The notes under the pieces: model-generated
Told to the model about the DNA's origin: nothing
Databases searched by the model: none
The model's input: the letters and a program-made list of their open reading frames with translations, nothing else
Shown here: piece by piece, positions 42,197 to 54,900 of the stretch
How positions within the stretch are numbered: the stretch's first letter is position 1
Layout of the letters: the number at the start of each line of letters is the position of its first letter
NCBI GenBank assembly: GCA_047495785.1
Contig: JBLDXI010000009.1
Location: 1,488,001-1,552,000, forward strand
DNA length: 64,000 nucleotides
Reading direction: 5' to 3'
From: Lepidodermella squamata
Lineage: Eukaryota; Gastrotricha
Program-made: the position numbers and the translations under genes

Positions 42197-42866
42197 TCTA
42201 TTAATTGTAGCAAATAAATTGTCGTAAATTTCACCCCAGAATATAGGACGGTTTTTATTGTGGATTTATTTACTTGTCCAATTGTCCTCACTGCCAAACG
42301 ATGACGCTACCATAAAACGGCCTGAATATGTCGCATTTACGGTTCATGATAGCTCCTCGGCGCATTGGTGTCGAAATTTTGAATATCGATTGGTGCATTA
42401 GTAGGGGCGACGATTTACCTTAGAATCTGCTGCAATCACGCCCGTATAGACAGCGAGCTATGAAAAACCTAGAGAGCATATTTTTATCGCTCTTAGCAAT
42501 TAATTTATGAGCTGACAAGAGCCCTCAAAAAGGAAGACCGTTTTCTCGGCGTTAGCGCTTCTTAAATTTATTATCGATGCCTCGTTGAGAATAAATTGCG
42601 ACAAATTATATACGAAGTTGTATAGCACGGCTATGTACAATTTACAAAACCTTTTCAAGATATAAGTGGAAAATTGAATCGCAATTTACATATTACCGTG
42701 TCACGCTACATTTACGTACGAAATGTATAGCCAAAAACAACGGAATTGGAAATAATAATTGTGCATATAATGGTGAATATAACTTCAAAAGGCATCTATA
42801 ATATATTAATGAGTTCATAAAGGCTAATAATCGCTATTATCATTTCAAAATGAGAACAGGACTAAT
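42197..42866. other. Spacer channel 4 to aminotransferase 1
   Basis: 670 bp, AT-rich (particularly 42600-42860). It lies upstream of channel 4 and downstream of aminotransferase 1, both on the - strand. No gene was seen. Confidence 0.4.
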
Positions 42867-44405
42867 TCAGCAGTTGCTAGCAGCGCCGGCGTGATTCTTC
42901 ATCAACGATTTTTCACGCAGGTGGGCCAATTCTTCGTCAATGGCTTCGCGAAGGCGTTTGAATACCTGGCGAAGGAAAAATCAGATTTTATAATAAAATT
43001 CAAAAATCAAACAAATCGAATTACCAAATCCATTTGCTTTGCGTTGACTAAGGAGAAGCACGCCCGAACGTACTGCCTGTAGCCACCATCCGGAATCTGG
43101 TCTGGTTCAGCAAAGTCTGGCTGGAACGCCGTGCCATGAACGAACATTACCTTCTTCGCAGCCGCCCGCCGTAGCACCAGTGATTTAGTGTCGCGAATCG
43201 CCGGAATTTTCAACCAAACAAACAGGCCGCCGCAAGGTGCGTTGTACTCGACCAGGCCCGACAAATGCCGGTCAATAGCGGCGCACATCAGCTTCATCTG
43301 ATTCTTGTAGAAAGCCGCTACTTTTTTGGTGTGTTCCAAAAACCGATCTTGCCCCCATTGGTTGAGCAGTTGAGCAACTAAGGCTTGAGCCATCTGGCTT
43401 GGGTGCATTTGCGACGTTTGCATGTGCAAATTGAGCTGGTAAATGATCTCACTCGATGCAGTGACGAAACCTAGCCTCAATCCGGCTGACAGACTTTTCG
43501 AGAACGAGTCAACCCGAACCACGCGGCCTTCTGTATCGAGGCTGAGGTAGGACGGCATGTCTTTGAATACTTGATCGTCGAATCGGATGAAGTAGTACGG
43601 ATCGTCTTCGATGATGTAGAAATCAAACTCGCACGCAAGTTGATAGATCTGCCGCCGCCGTTCCGCTGTTGTAGTGATGCCAGCCGGGTTCGTGGCTGTG
43701 GGGCAGGTATACAAGAATTTCGGAGCCGGCCAGCCTTTCTTGAGCGCCGCCTCAATTTTCGATCGAATTATTGCCGGGTTGAGACCAGACTCGTCGACAG
43801 GACAGCAAATCGCCTTGCCATTATGCGGCCCGAGCGCTGCGAAGATCCCCGAGTAGGCAGGAACCTCGACCAAATACGGGTCGCTGTCATTCAGAAACAT
43901 CTCGAATGTCTTGGAAATGCCGTCCATTGCGCCGCTTACTGGCAGCACCGCCCATTCATCAGGATTGGCCAATATGTTTGAGCTGTTGCCGTGAAGCCGG
44001 ATTTGCAGGTGAGCAATCGCATCAACAAGGGGAGGGTAGCCGCAGCTTGGGCCGTATTGCAGCGCTTCATTCATGGTATCATTATCGAGCTTTAATTCAG
44101 ATCCATCCCTGAGAAAAATGGCATTAATTAACAGGAAAATATACATGCTATAGAAGTGCATACTTTAGTCTGAAAACTGCCGATTCCCATGGAAATAGAC
44201 TATGGTGAGGGTCGCCGTGGCCAACTTCGATGAAATCAGCTGGAGCAGTCTCTCGACCAGCCCATAACGCGTCGGCTGAAATAAAAATTTTAGCTGAAAT
44301 TTGTAAATATTGGCAACAGTTTTCCTTACTGATTTCTCTAATCGCGCTAGGTTGGCGCGCTTTCGACACGCGACTTAACCTCTCTTTGAAGGCTAGTTTC
44401 CGCAT
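42867..44405 (-). CDS. AADAT: Kynurenine/2-aminoadipate aminotransferase, copy 1
   Basis: Four exons (44405-44330, 44275-44164, 44108-43025, 42965-42867) give about 456 residues. It is a class-I PLP aminotransferase most like AADAT/KAT2, which converts 2-aminoadipate and kynurenine (the latter to kynurenic acid). The PLP lysine is in DSFSKSLSAGLRLGF; the pocket Asp/Tyr are in IIEDDPYYF; VPAYSG and PTATNPAG are family motifs. The final exon adds VFKRLREAIDEELAHLREK. The N-terminal segment that shapes the substrate pocket reads VGHGDPHHSLFPWESA where copy 2 and mammals have a GG-P-N-x-FPF pattern, so specificity may differ. It lies between the channel-subunit cluster and the MOLO-1-like gene, with a 940 bp divergent spacer to the latter. 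Confidence 0.9.
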
Positions 44406-45345
44406 TTTACAAAATTTCCACTCAAATAATTCTATAGGACAAATAAAAATAGTTATGACATACGTCTTAAATCAAATAGAATACTTAATGTCGGCTAATC
44501 TTGATAGCCGGCCAGCTGGTGGTATACATAAAAGCAGGCTGCGCGTGCGCGTGTTTCTAGTAAAAATGATGTAATATTGCAAAAATTGACGGTGGACTTT
44601 GGACCCGGCGCCGACTACTTACTGCACGATTTAACCTTCCACGAAAAAAGCGATCGTAACACGGGTCAAGCACACGTTTCCTGTCACAAGGTCACGTCAC
44701 CGGCACATGTTACGCATTTTCGAGGTAAAAAATCGAAATACTGCAGCGCTGAAAATACATGTTCACGTGAAACGTGAAAAAGTGTCCAACTGACCGCGCG
44801 GGTGTTGACTAGCAGACAGTTATACTTGAGCGTTTTGAAACGAGAGCTTTCATAATAACAATAGCAAACACATGTATGAGGAAGTTATACACACGAGCGT
44901 TCACCTACTGCCAAGTATGAGCACGTGAGCCGGGCAAACAGCAAATTAATGCCATCGTCGGTTATATTGATGCGCTATGCTGTTGAATAACAGAAGTGAG
45001 ATACGTATGTGTTTGTTTGCAAACATTATTGTTTGCGCACCGTCAAACCTGCCACCGTAACAGCCGACTGTGGGATGCCAGGCGTACTAGTACATACTGC
45101 GCGCGGACAAATAAAGTGCCCGCAAAACGATTTAATTTTGGACCGCGCGAAAAATCGCGCCCAGAAATTGAGCTAATTTCACATGTTTTGTTCGCGCGGC
45201 AACATGAATCAACACGGAAATAAATTGAATAAAATGCGGAATTTTTCTCATGCAAACCCCACGATTCCCCAATGAAATAAAGACGTCAACTTGAAAGAGG
45301 AACGGTTAAAGTGAGTCATAGTGATTTTTTGAAGGCTGCTCAAAA
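44406..45345. other. Divergent spacer aminotransferase 1 (-) / MOLO-1-like (+)
   Basis: 940 bp with several ACGTG/CACGTG-like motifs (for example 44666-44770) that could be regulatory. It should hold both promoters. No convincing frame was seen. Confidence 0.4.
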
Positions 45346-47603
45346 ATGCTATTTCTTCGCGCAAACTTTTTCCTGATGATTTTTCGCGCTAGCTATAGCG
45401 CTATCGGTGATTCGAGATTGCGAATCGCAATTTCAAACTTGATGCCAACTCCAGTCGAGTGGTCGATAGGTGACGGTAGCAGCTCTGTAGGTGACTGGCA
45501 AGATGGCTCAGCGCTGTTTATGCCTTCGTCAGCAATGCACCACGGCGCGACCGTAAGACTTTACGATCCTGGTAAATTGAAATATTGGAAGTTCAAAATT
45601 AAAAAAAAATCCATGGTTATTTAAATCTTAGTCACAGATTTGACATATCATCATTCAAGTGATCCTCGGTTGATAGAAGCTCTGGGGAAAATGTGGAACC
45701 CTAAAGTTCATGCTGATAAATGTGGCGCCAGCAGTCGATATCAGTACTTTCCCACAACACCCCCAGCTGACAGCTCTACGTCGGCTTACAAAACAAGTAA
45801 AAGCCCCATACCGCGCATATCATACGTCTGCGATCCGGAAAATATTCTTCTGCCGAGTCAGGCCCATGAAATCGATCGAATAATTCAAGCTGTTCCGATG
45901 ACAACAGGTAAAATCTTTCAAGTTAAATTTCATAAAAAGCCTGAATTATTTTCATCAAATAGGATGTCAATGTGACAGCCTTGCTCATTGCAACCAATAT
46001 AGCTCAGGATACACAGTTTTTGTCGCTGTCGTTCCTTTCAGCCTTGAAAAGCAGCCTGGCTTTGTTGTCAAGAACAAGCCCGTAGCGAAACAATCGAATA
46101 ACAAAACTGTAACAGCTTCAACAAAACCTCCTTCTTCCTCAACAACAACAGCCAGCAGTTTAGTGCAAAAAGCGATTGGATTCGGCGGCGCTCTCTTGAA
46201 AGGCCGATTTGCCCTTGGCATGGACAGTATACCCGAAATCGATGTTCAACCAACAAATTTGATAATCTCCAGGGACATGAGCGGCAATTACCACGACATA
46301 ATACCCCCAGATGCCGATATCTACGATCTTTTAGCTCTTTACCTAAGTATTTCGTGAAATTTACCCTAATTTAAGTTAGGCATATGACTGATTGTAGGGG
46401 CGTCTTGGGCAACGGGCGAATGCGATGAAGATATGGTCATTTGTTTCTTCCCCAAAGAGAAAAAGGTCGCAATTTCGCCAATAATAATTTATAAATACTT
46501 CAACTGATTTCATCAGGTTTCGCTGTCGGTAGGTGGCCGGCTTCATTCGAAACTCACAACTGATTGTCTGAACGAACTTTTCTCTGAAACTGTGTTTAAA
46601 ATGACGTCGAACATACAACCTGGGAAGCCCGTTTCTGATCTGGCCTTGGCTCCAATCTCCCCTGCTTTTGGCAACAAAACTGCGAAATCGGCTGATAACA
46701 GCAAATCGTCTACTACAGCTCCCGGTACCTCATCGAAAAAGCAAGCTGCAAATAATAGCCCGAAAGAGAGACTTCGAATAACCGGGTTGTTTCTGGAATT
46801 TGTTGAAAATCTCAAGTAAATTTTAATTATCATTTTAATTAAATTTATCTATGATTTCTTAGCGGATTGATTCAGTCGCGTCAGGACAACCCATGTGGTG
46901 TAATTGAGGGCCGAAACTGGTCAAATTACGAAATTCTTGGCGTTGCAGTCGTCGCCGGGTTAGGTCTTTCTATTTTTGTCATCATTCTCCTTCGCCTTTG
47001 CACGCTTTTCTGGCTGTTCGTCGATCGTCACTACGATGAACCATCGCCTTACATATCCAACATGTTGCGTAGAAGCGCCAAAGAGATCAAGCGAGTTACG
47101 AAAGCGACTGCGAAGCACGCGGGCAAAAATCAGGAGACTCATAAAAACGGTCTTATCCACCTACCGTCGATTTCCATCTTGGACACAGACGCTGGATTGC
47201 AGCAAGCAGCTGAAAATATCGAAATTCCCGAGGAGTCGGAAATGACTGGCGACAACGACGATGGGCAACTGGTTTTCAGGCCGAAAAACGCTGTTGTTTA
47301 CATCAGCGATGAAGAACATAGTACATAGTATGGATATTGTTCTGTTTAGTTCTGTTTAGCTAAATTTCGAAATTTTTCAGTGTCGAGGATAACATTTACG
47401 ACAATCTCCGCCCTAACGGACGCCCCATATTATCGGAAACGGTGCCAGATGACTGCACGCTGGTAGCCGGAGGGTACCCGTGCGATCGCGATAGTTTGGA
47501 TGAAACCCTCAAAACCGAGGACGTGGTTATCAACAAAATCTCAACAATGATGGTTCGATCGCCAAGCAATTTCAAAGCCAGCCAGCGCCCGACGGCTGTT
47601 TAA
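45346..47603 (+). CDS. MOLO-1-like receptor modulator (TPM domain, single-pass membrane protein)
   Basis: Seven exons (45346-45571, 45632-45907, 45963-46346, 46398-46465, 46517-46815, 46863-47327, 47381-47603) give about 646 residues. The start is hydrophobic and signal-like. Residues about 139-415 look like an extracellular TPM-type domain: VCDPENILLPSQAHEIDRII (resembling the domain opening), GYTVFVAVVPF, CFFPKEKKVSLSVGG and LNELFSETVFKM, interrupted by a Thr/Ser-rich insertion at about 210-245. A membrane helix follows at about 442-471 (ILGVAVVAGLGLSIFVIILL), then a long acidic cytoplasmic tail. This matches MOLO-1, a nematode auxiliary protein that enhances levamisole-type acetylcholine receptors. 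The family assignment is from fold layout and motifs. It is striking that it lies 3 kb from four Cys-loop receptor genes. Confidence 0.72.
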
Positions 47604-47724
47604 CAATTTAATTAAATAGCAAAATCGTAGTTTCTGTAGCTGATTTTATAATTTAACAAATATTACGCCAATCATAATCTTATTTTATTCTTGCAACAAA
47701 TCGATGAAAAAAAGAAACAAAAAA

Positions 47725-48976
47725 TCACAAATTGCTGGTTAGTTTATTAAAGGTAAAGCCTGGAATTTTCGGCCCAAGTTGCCCTGTAGCAAAACTGTCA
47801 AAATTGCATAGGAGACGAATATTAGGCTGGCCCTCTTTGATTTCCGCGCCAGTGGCCCAATAAACTCGATGTAAAACTTTGCTACTCCGGCAATTTTCTT
47901 CAAATGTTTCGTTGATTTCTAAAACATCCATTTCCAGTGCTTCCTTCAGATCGGTCGGATACATCGAATCACCGGGCATTATTGTGGCCAAGGGAGCGTC
48001 ACTGCCCGAAAATTGAGCTCGGATCGGCAGCCAGCGTTCCAACTTATCAGAAGCCATGTCTTGCGTAACAAATTTCTTGAGCTCAGCAAAATTCGGGTAT
48101 CTCAGTAACGTCGCAAGTTCGTGTAATTGAGGCGGTGGCAACGACAGTTTCCCATCTAAGAACTGGGCCAGGAGCTCAGGGACAGTTGACCACTAAGGTA
48201 ATACATAAATTTACGAAAAACCTTGAGAAAAAAATGAATAATTTACGCGAATATCTCCTAGTTCGTCGATATTATCGCGGGGTATCTGAGCGATTTGTTT
48301 CGCCTCGTCTTCGATGAAAGCCATGTAGAAAATCGTGTCGAAGCGATGCGTTCGCGGCTTATTACCACCTATCGCTTTCGGGGTCAACCAGCACCGCCAG
48401 TCGTAGAGCATACCGATAGCCGGAAGACGCCCCATTTCCATCAAACTATCCGGAAAAGTTGATGGCCGATGTAAGATATCGTTGATTGGCATTGATGGCT
48501 GTTTTAGGGATAACAACAACCCGGTCTCCTCCGCCAGCTCGCGAATAGCGCACAACCGAAATGCTATCCGTGGGTCTAATAGTGTCGAAGAAGGCTTCCG
48601 GCGCTCGTAAATCGGGAGGCGGACAAAAAGGCAACTTGATGGGACAGAAACGCATTGATTTGGCTGCTTCAGAATATCACTCCACCTTAAAATATATGAT
48701 TTTTTCGATTCCTATTAATTTTGGATTTTCATACTTATTAGCGTCGAAATCCTCTTTTTCAACAGCTCCTCCCGGAAATGCCAACGAGCCGGCGAAAAAT
48801 TTCATTTTCGGGTTTCTTATTCCAATTAGAATTTCGTAGTCAGTTTTTTCTTGAACTTGCTGCAAACGAGCCATCATGCCGGCGTTGATTTTAGGCTGGA
48901 TTGGCAAAGGGCGTCGTGCAGCATTTTTTGCCAACGGCCGAATTAGCAACAGAGTAGCAGCTTCTTTCCAGCTCAT
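47725..48976 (-). CDS. NUDT19: Nudix hydrolase NUDT19-like
   Basis: Three exons (48976-48735, 48685-48247, 48192-47725) give about 382 residues, as in mammalian NUDT19 (about 375). The Nudix box is split by a long insertion, a hallmark of this family: FAGSLAFPGGAVEKED, then about 50 residues, then CAIRELAEETGLLL. Later motifs match too: WRCWLTP, RFDTIFYMAF, LSLPPPQLHELATL and ERWLPI. NUDT19 hydrolyses CoA and acyl-CoA to phosphopantetheine products in peroxisomes. The C-terminus SNL is at best a weak PTS1. The gene lies convergent to the MOLO-1-like gene (121 bp apart) and is the last of the compact - strand run starting with POLG. Confidence 0.9.
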
Positions 48977-49219
48977 GCCAGTACAAAAATTCTAGCACAA
49001 GTTAAATCAACAAAATTTATTCAAATAATTTTGCACCGATATAACAGTGAGCTTAAATAAGCAGTTCGGGTATACTAGTAACCTCAACCGGGTTTGGGTG
49101 ACATTTTAAATAAAAATTTTCTTCCTCAACAAAATATAAGTTGCACATAATTAAGAGGCAGGATTCAAGTTTCATGGAATAAATCATGGTCAATGTTGGC
49201 CGAAATCTCATCAATTCTT

Positions 49220-50634
49220 TTATTTGCGATTAGCAGCAATTTCTTCGTCGATTGCTTCGCGCAGGCGACGGAAACCTTCGTCCATTTCGGCGGGGGTGGC
49301 CGATGAAAATGAAGCGCGGATGTACTGGCGATGAGCTTCACCCTTAATCTGGCCCGGCTCGGCGAAATCGGGATAGAACGCACTGCCAGGCACAAACATG
49401 ACCTTCTTCGCGGCAGCTCGCTCCATAATCAACGATTTCGTGTCTTTAATCGCCGGAATTCTCATCCATAGAAACATGCCACCGTCAGGCAGCGAGTACT
49501 CGGCAACGCCCTTCAAATGCTTCTCGGCCGCGGCAACCATCGCATCCATCTGGCCCTTGTAAAACGCCGCAACCTTTTTCGAATGCTCGATCACTTTGTC
49601 ATGCCCCCATTGCTCGAAAAGTTGAGCAATCAGCGCTTGAGCCATGTTGCTCGGGTGCATCTGCGTGGTCTGCATGTGCAGCATCAGGCGGTAGAGCAGT
49701 TCATTAGAGGCCGTAGCGAATCCGAGTCGAAGCCCAGCGCTGAGAAGTTTCGAAAACGAATCCATCCTAAGCACTCGGCCCTCCGTGTCAAGGCTCAAAT
49801 ACGACGGAATTTTCGTCGTCGTGTCAAATCGAACGAAATAGTACGGATCGTCTTCGATGATGTAAAAATCGAACTCGCAGGCCAACGCGTAAATTTGCTT
49901 CCGCCGCTCTGGCGTCGTTGAAGCACCCGTTGGGTTAGTAGCAGTTGCGCATGTATACAAAAATTTAGGCGCTGGCCAGCCATTTTTGCGGGCTTCTTCA
50001 ATTTTCGCGCGAATAACCTCCGGAACAAGACCGTGGCTGTCGACTTCGCAGCAAATAGCTTTGCAGTTATGCGGGCCCATCGACGCCAAAATTCCACTGT
50101 ATGCTGGGACTTCGACCAGGTAAGAATCGCCCTCGTTCAAAAACATATCGATAGACTTGGAAATTCCGTCCATCGAGCCTGATAACGGCAGGACGCCCCA
50201 TTTGCCCTCCTTCGACAAAATATTGTCAGGGGTCGAGTGCAACTTTTTCTGGAAAGCGGTTAGCTGTGATACTAGTAGCGGGTAACCGGTCGAGGGTCCG
50301 TATTGCAATACTTCATTCATAATTTCGGGTGTCATCTTTATTTCACTGCCATCCCTAAAGCACAGAATTATTTAGTTAGAAAGGCATTAAGATGAAGGAG
50401 TTTGCTTACTTGAGCTGAAATGTTGCGGATGCGAACGGGAAAAGGTTCGAGTTTGGCATGCCACCGGCAAAGCTCAAAATTGAGCCCTTGGGCTGTCCAG
50501 AAATGTACTGTACTGCAAATAGCCGGAAAATAGTTTACAACGTTGGGGAAAATAACCAACGACTTACTAATTTCACGGATAGCACTTGGCTTCCGAAGGG
50601 CGGAAATACGGCTGATCAGTTTGTCAAATGGCAT
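49220..50634 (-). CDS. AADAT: Kynurenine/2-aminoadipate aminotransferase, copy 2
   Basis: Three exons (50634-50568, 50512-50410, 50354-49220) give about 434 residues. It is the same fold as copy 1: SFAGGMPNSNLFPF (canonical substrate-pocket segment), VPAYSG, TATNPTG, IIEDDPYYF, the PLP lysine in DSFSKLLSAGLRLGF, and a canonical C-terminal REAIDEEIAANRK. The first two introns are at the same positions as in copy 1, so the genes are duplicates that have moved apart (MOLO-1-like and NUDT19 lie between them). An ATTTTAG acceptor-like site ends 15 nt before the ATG (50650-50656 on the + strand), and only 57 bp separate it from the upstream PIGF stop, which fits a downstream cistron of an operon. 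It is the more conserved of the two copies. Confidence 0.93.
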
Positions 50635-50691
50635 TTTGGAAGTAAAAATCTAAAATTATAAAATTTAATTCAGCTAAAGCTCTATTTTATT

Positions 50692-51357
50692 TTATAGGAA
50701 TTTCCATTTGGACATTTTCGATGATATAGTCGGGGACATTCTCAGCAGACATAACAAGTGAGCAAATGTAAATCCAAGCATACACCCGACCGCGCACGTG
50801 ATTGGCCACTGTTGCCACGGCCGGTCCCAGTCGAGTGGAATGAATGCGGAACCTCCGAGGCAACCCAGGAGTGGAAGGACGGAGCAAATCAGTAAATCCC
50901 ATTCAAACGGATTCATACGGGATCGCATTGCAAAAAGTACTTTTACCCAAACATTCCAGTCGCGTTGAGCAGCTGCGATGAACGGAAATACTGAACAAGT
51001 GGCTACGAGACAGGCTAGATGGAACGTTTCAGGGACCTTCGTTAAAAGAGGCGCTCCGAAGAGTACTAAAACGATATAGGTGCCAAGTAATGAAACTACA
51101 ATAGCGAGAGGAAGAGTTACAAGCGACCAAAGTTTATGCTTCGGAACTTTTGCGAAAACTATCAGGAAGAACCCGAAGCCATTTAAAAGACCAACAACGG
51201 TTGACAATAACTTCAAAGAAGTCAAGGTATTGCTAACTAGCGATATCGAACTTATTGGAGTAAACCAAAACGTGCCTAGCGATAAAAATAGGCCGATGAA
51301 AAAACAAGCTAAATGAAACTTGTGTAGGTGTCCTCGATTCGCGATTAGTTCGCCCAT
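50692..51357 (-). CDS. PIGF: GPI-anchor biosynthesis protein PIG-F
   Basis: A single exon encodes 221 residues (human PIGF has 219). Six hydrophobic segments are visible. The diagnostic C-terminal block is present: WDLLICSVLPLLGCLGGSAF followed by IPLDWDRPWQQWP and GCMLGFTFAHL. PIG-F is an ER membrane subunit that stabilises PIG-O and PIG-G, which add ethanolamine phosphate to GPI anchors. The ATG lies about 20 bp after the TIMM8 stop on the same strand, and AADAT copy 2 starts 57 bp after its own stop, so co-transcription is likely. Confidence 0.92.
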   Translation of the reverse strand: MGELIANRGHLHKFHLACFFIGLFLSLGTFWFTPISSISLVSNTLTSLKLLSTVVGLLNGFGFFLIVFAKVPKHKLWSLVTLPLAIVVSLLGTYIVLVLFGAPLLTKVPETFHLACLVATCSVFPFIAAAQRDWNVWVKVLFAMRSRMNPFEWDLLICSVLPLLGCLGGSAFIPLDWDRPWQQWPITCAVGCMLGFTFAHLLCLLRMSPTISSKMSKWKFL

Positions 51358-51377
51358 TTTATAGCGATTCTCTATGC

Positions 51378-51691
51378 TTAATCAGTCGAGAATTCAGCGT
51401 CAAAGCCACCGCTGCCGCCGTGCTGGTCCAACCGGTTGATGATGAGTGAGCTTGTGTCGATGAAACGCTCGACGCAGTTGGTGAGGCAAGTCTCGGTACG
51501 CGAGTCCAACTTTCCGGCCGGGCGGTCAACGCACTTGTCCCAACAGTGGTCGGTCAGATCCGAGACGATCGTTTGAAAGCGCTGGCGTTGAGTTTCCTGC
51601 TCAATGAATCGCTGAAAAGACACACGAATATCATAATCTGATTTGCATTTTCCAATAGGTATCCTACCTGCAGTTGAGGATCAGCAGACAT
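51378..51691 (-). CDS. TIMM8: Mitochondrial intermembrane-space chaperone TIM8
   Basis: Two exons (51691-51668, 51611-51378) give 85 residues. The twin CX3C motifs of small Tims are exact (CWDKC and CLTNC), and the flanks [29 protein letters not shown] and [19 protein letters not shown] match TIMM8A/DDP1. TIM8 pairs with TIM13 to escort hydrophobic inner-membrane precursors. The first exon codes only eight residues (MSADPQLQ). It is tightly followed by PIGF and preceded by POLG on the same strand. Confidence 0.95.
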
Positions 51692-51956
51692 CGAATCACA
51701 ATATTAACACTTTCTATTAGCAAAATTAGAGAAAATATTAAGATGGATTCGTCGAACATCGAAAGTAAGATTTCTCGTATCGTCCACTAATTTCGGTCTC
51801 GGAAAATAAACTAACTCTTCGTTCCTCAAACCAAATGAGCTATTGTGCTATGATTTTATTAAAAATGTAAATATTATCAAGATTAAACGAGAAAAATTGA
51901 GCAAAAACAAGAGGTAGCTTTTATATTTTCACCGAAATAAACATCGGGAGCCGTAA

Positions 51957-54900
51957 TCACTTTTTCGCAACGAGTTTTTGCAGCTTAGGCAATTCATCCT
52001 TCAGGAGATCGAGGGTTTGCTTTATATCGATCGTTTGGCCGGGTTCGATTCCGTACGTTTTCTTGAGACCCGCTCGATTCGAGGGTGTCACGCAATCGTA
52101 ATAAGGCTCTTTACGAAGGCATTTATCGATGTCAACTGACGAGAAGAAAGCGACGCAAGCTGGCAAGTCTTTAAAACCGAGTTTGTACGCGAACATTGCT
52201 CGGGTATACAAATTCGCAACGTGTAAGGCTAGTGCAGCTTTGTAGCGGTCCTCGCTTTTCACCAAATAACGAACTTCGTCGTGAATCGAAATCGAAAACC
52301 GACCTCGGACGCCGTAGCAATCGAAAAGCCAACGAGTGGCAACCAACATCAAGTGCAAATAATCGACGGCTGAGGATTGAACGACCCAATTTATGCGGCT
52401 TGTGATGAAATCGCCGTGAACATTAGCCGGTTCGAGGGCTCGGCTAATTCGACAGCCCAGAACAGGCGTCCTCGGCTCACTATTTCGAGCTATTTCTTCG
52501 AGTTTGTTGAACATAGCCGACTCAGAGCCACCGTGCCACAGTCGCTTTCGAACGTAAGCCTTCACCTGTTCATCCCAAACCGGCATGTAACGAATCACAC
52601 CCTTCGTCTGCGCGTACATCGTTTCGACTCGTTGTTTAGCCTCGGCTGGTGACAGTTTCGGGTTGAACTGTAGCAACAAACGCTCGGCAAATTGACGTCC
52701 GGCGCCGTAAATTCTGCCGTAATTGATGATTTTGGCTTGGTCTCTCGATATCAACAGCGTTGACGCCGTTTTCGAATGCATGTCTGTTCCATCGGTTTTG
52801 TTGCCCTGCAGTGTCATCCAGCCCAAAGCGGTGCAGCCGTGAATATGTCCGAAATACGCGTCTCCGATAACAGCAGCTATCCATAATTCTTGAGAGTCAA
52901 CATCCGCCCCGACGAAATTGTAGCCTTCCGGTGCGTGAACCATAGCTTTAAGCTCGGATCCTAATCGATCCGTCCTGGCGTTGCTAGCTGTCAGCCAAGT
53001 AGGCTCAACAGCTCGACGAGTGACTGTTCCGGCTGTCACAACTCTGGGTAGAATGAAACCACTTTTCTTTCCGCTAGGTTCATCATTGTTCGTCCAAACT
53101 ACCAATTGCTCGGATATTCGATCTCGATTGTTTTTCCTTAAAAAGCAATTATACATTACAAGCAAATTAAAAGCTTTGTTTTCCACTTACCAGTACGAGC
53201 AAACCTGACCCACCTCAACAATTTTGTTGCCATCCTCGCCGCAATTCGCTTTCAATGTGCCGTCTATGAATTTACCGAGAAAGGACTTGCTGAGAGGGTT
53301 TCCAACCCGATTATCAACGCCGTCCTTATGTGGGATTCGGTAGTACTTGAAACCTCTGATTTTAACATCGGGACAGTATACTCCTTCAGACGACCCTTTG
53401 TCGATTTCAAGCGGGATTATGGTTCTGGGTTTTGGCGGCTCATCATTCGATGAATCCACTGCTTTTGGCTCTTTTGGACCTTTGGCGTCCATAATCATTC
53501 GAGCGAGCTCGATTCTCTGAGTGCCCATTTCCTCAGCATCTTTTTTCTCCAAACCGTCCTCAACAGACGTCAATTTTACACCGCCGGCGGATCTCTTTAA
53601 AATTTTGGAAATTGTAAGCGCTGTATCAGTTGGAAAGTTCAAATAAGGCGAATCGTCAGGAATGAGTTGCCCCATCATCATTTCATCGGGAACTAGATAT
53701 CCCCAGCCGTGTTTTTCATCATAATGAACCAAATAGCTGTCCCAAGTAAGCCGCAACAGCTTGGGCACAAGTCTCATTTGCTGACTAATTAAAGTTGGAC
53801 CAAATTGCTCTATCGTAGGCGAATTTTGCTCAACCAGTTCAGTGTACCACTTCGGGTAACCAGGTAAATGCGGTCTCCGTTTCGGTAGCCGATCGACGGT
53901 TTCCATTAGCTCTTTCAATGTAGTTGGATTTTCCACAGCAGGCGTCTTCTTTGAGGTTTTGGCTTTGTTGAGCTTCAAGTCTTGGACAGTCCAATCCAAA
54001 TCCCAGAGCCAAGGGTCATTCCGGTATCGCTCACCGTTGAGAGCTGAAACTGCATCATTAGCCAGGCGTACGAATAATGCCTTAACTGAGGATTCCATGG
54101 CGTTGTAAATCAGGTCAGAATTTGCGATGTATTGAGACCAAGATTGATCAACAGGCAGAATTGTGCATCCCATTTCAAGCATTCCGGCTAAAGTTACAGG
54201 ATTAGGAAATCGTTCGCAAAACATCGGCCACAACCTGAAAATAGAATAAATTGAAAGCATGTACCAAATCGAACGCGACGAACTTTTTGTAAACATTGAA
54301 AGTTGCCACAACATCACGATAGCAGTAAGTCGCAAGCTGTTGAAAGTCATTCCTGACATCGCTAATAGTACCGGAGATGAAGACGTTCCGTTTCTCTTTT
54401 TCAATTGGGGCATCCTCTGGGCAATACAGCGCATGAACATCGCGAAGATTATTCAATGTACTTGAATCCATCCATTTGAAACGTTGCCCATTAAGCAAAT
54501 TCAAATCACCTTGTTCCTGTTGCCGCCGAGCAATAATTTCATCAGCTTTATTTCGATCCCGGAAAACCATCTCGCGAACTTCTTTACGAGTGCTGCCGGT
54601 TTTACGAGCATTGAATAAAACTCGTTGAAAACTAGTGAGTCCAGATACAGCCATGTGCAAAGACATGGTATCTAGGAACCTCAGTTTACCCTGATCCATT
54701 GAATACTGCTCGCGCACGAATGAGCGGTCGTAACTTACGTTGTGACCGATAGCCAACTGTGCAACAGAGGTGATGTCACCAAGAGGAATCAAATGATCGA
54801 CTCTTGGACAAGAAGCGGGTTTGGCATCTGTTGCTGCCGAAACAAGCCAGTCCGAGCACCAGAGATATACAGCTTCGGTTGTCATAGCGCAAGCAAGAAC

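Noticed and set aside
47725-47735. Peroxisomal signal SNL at the NUDT19 C-terminus
   Set aside because: Asn in the middle position is outside the strong PTS1 consensus; noted only as weak.
49220-50335. Long antisense frames over the aminotransferase, HIRA, POLG and PPP4C genes
   Set aside because: They are shadows of conserved coding sequence on the other strand and encode nothing recognisable.
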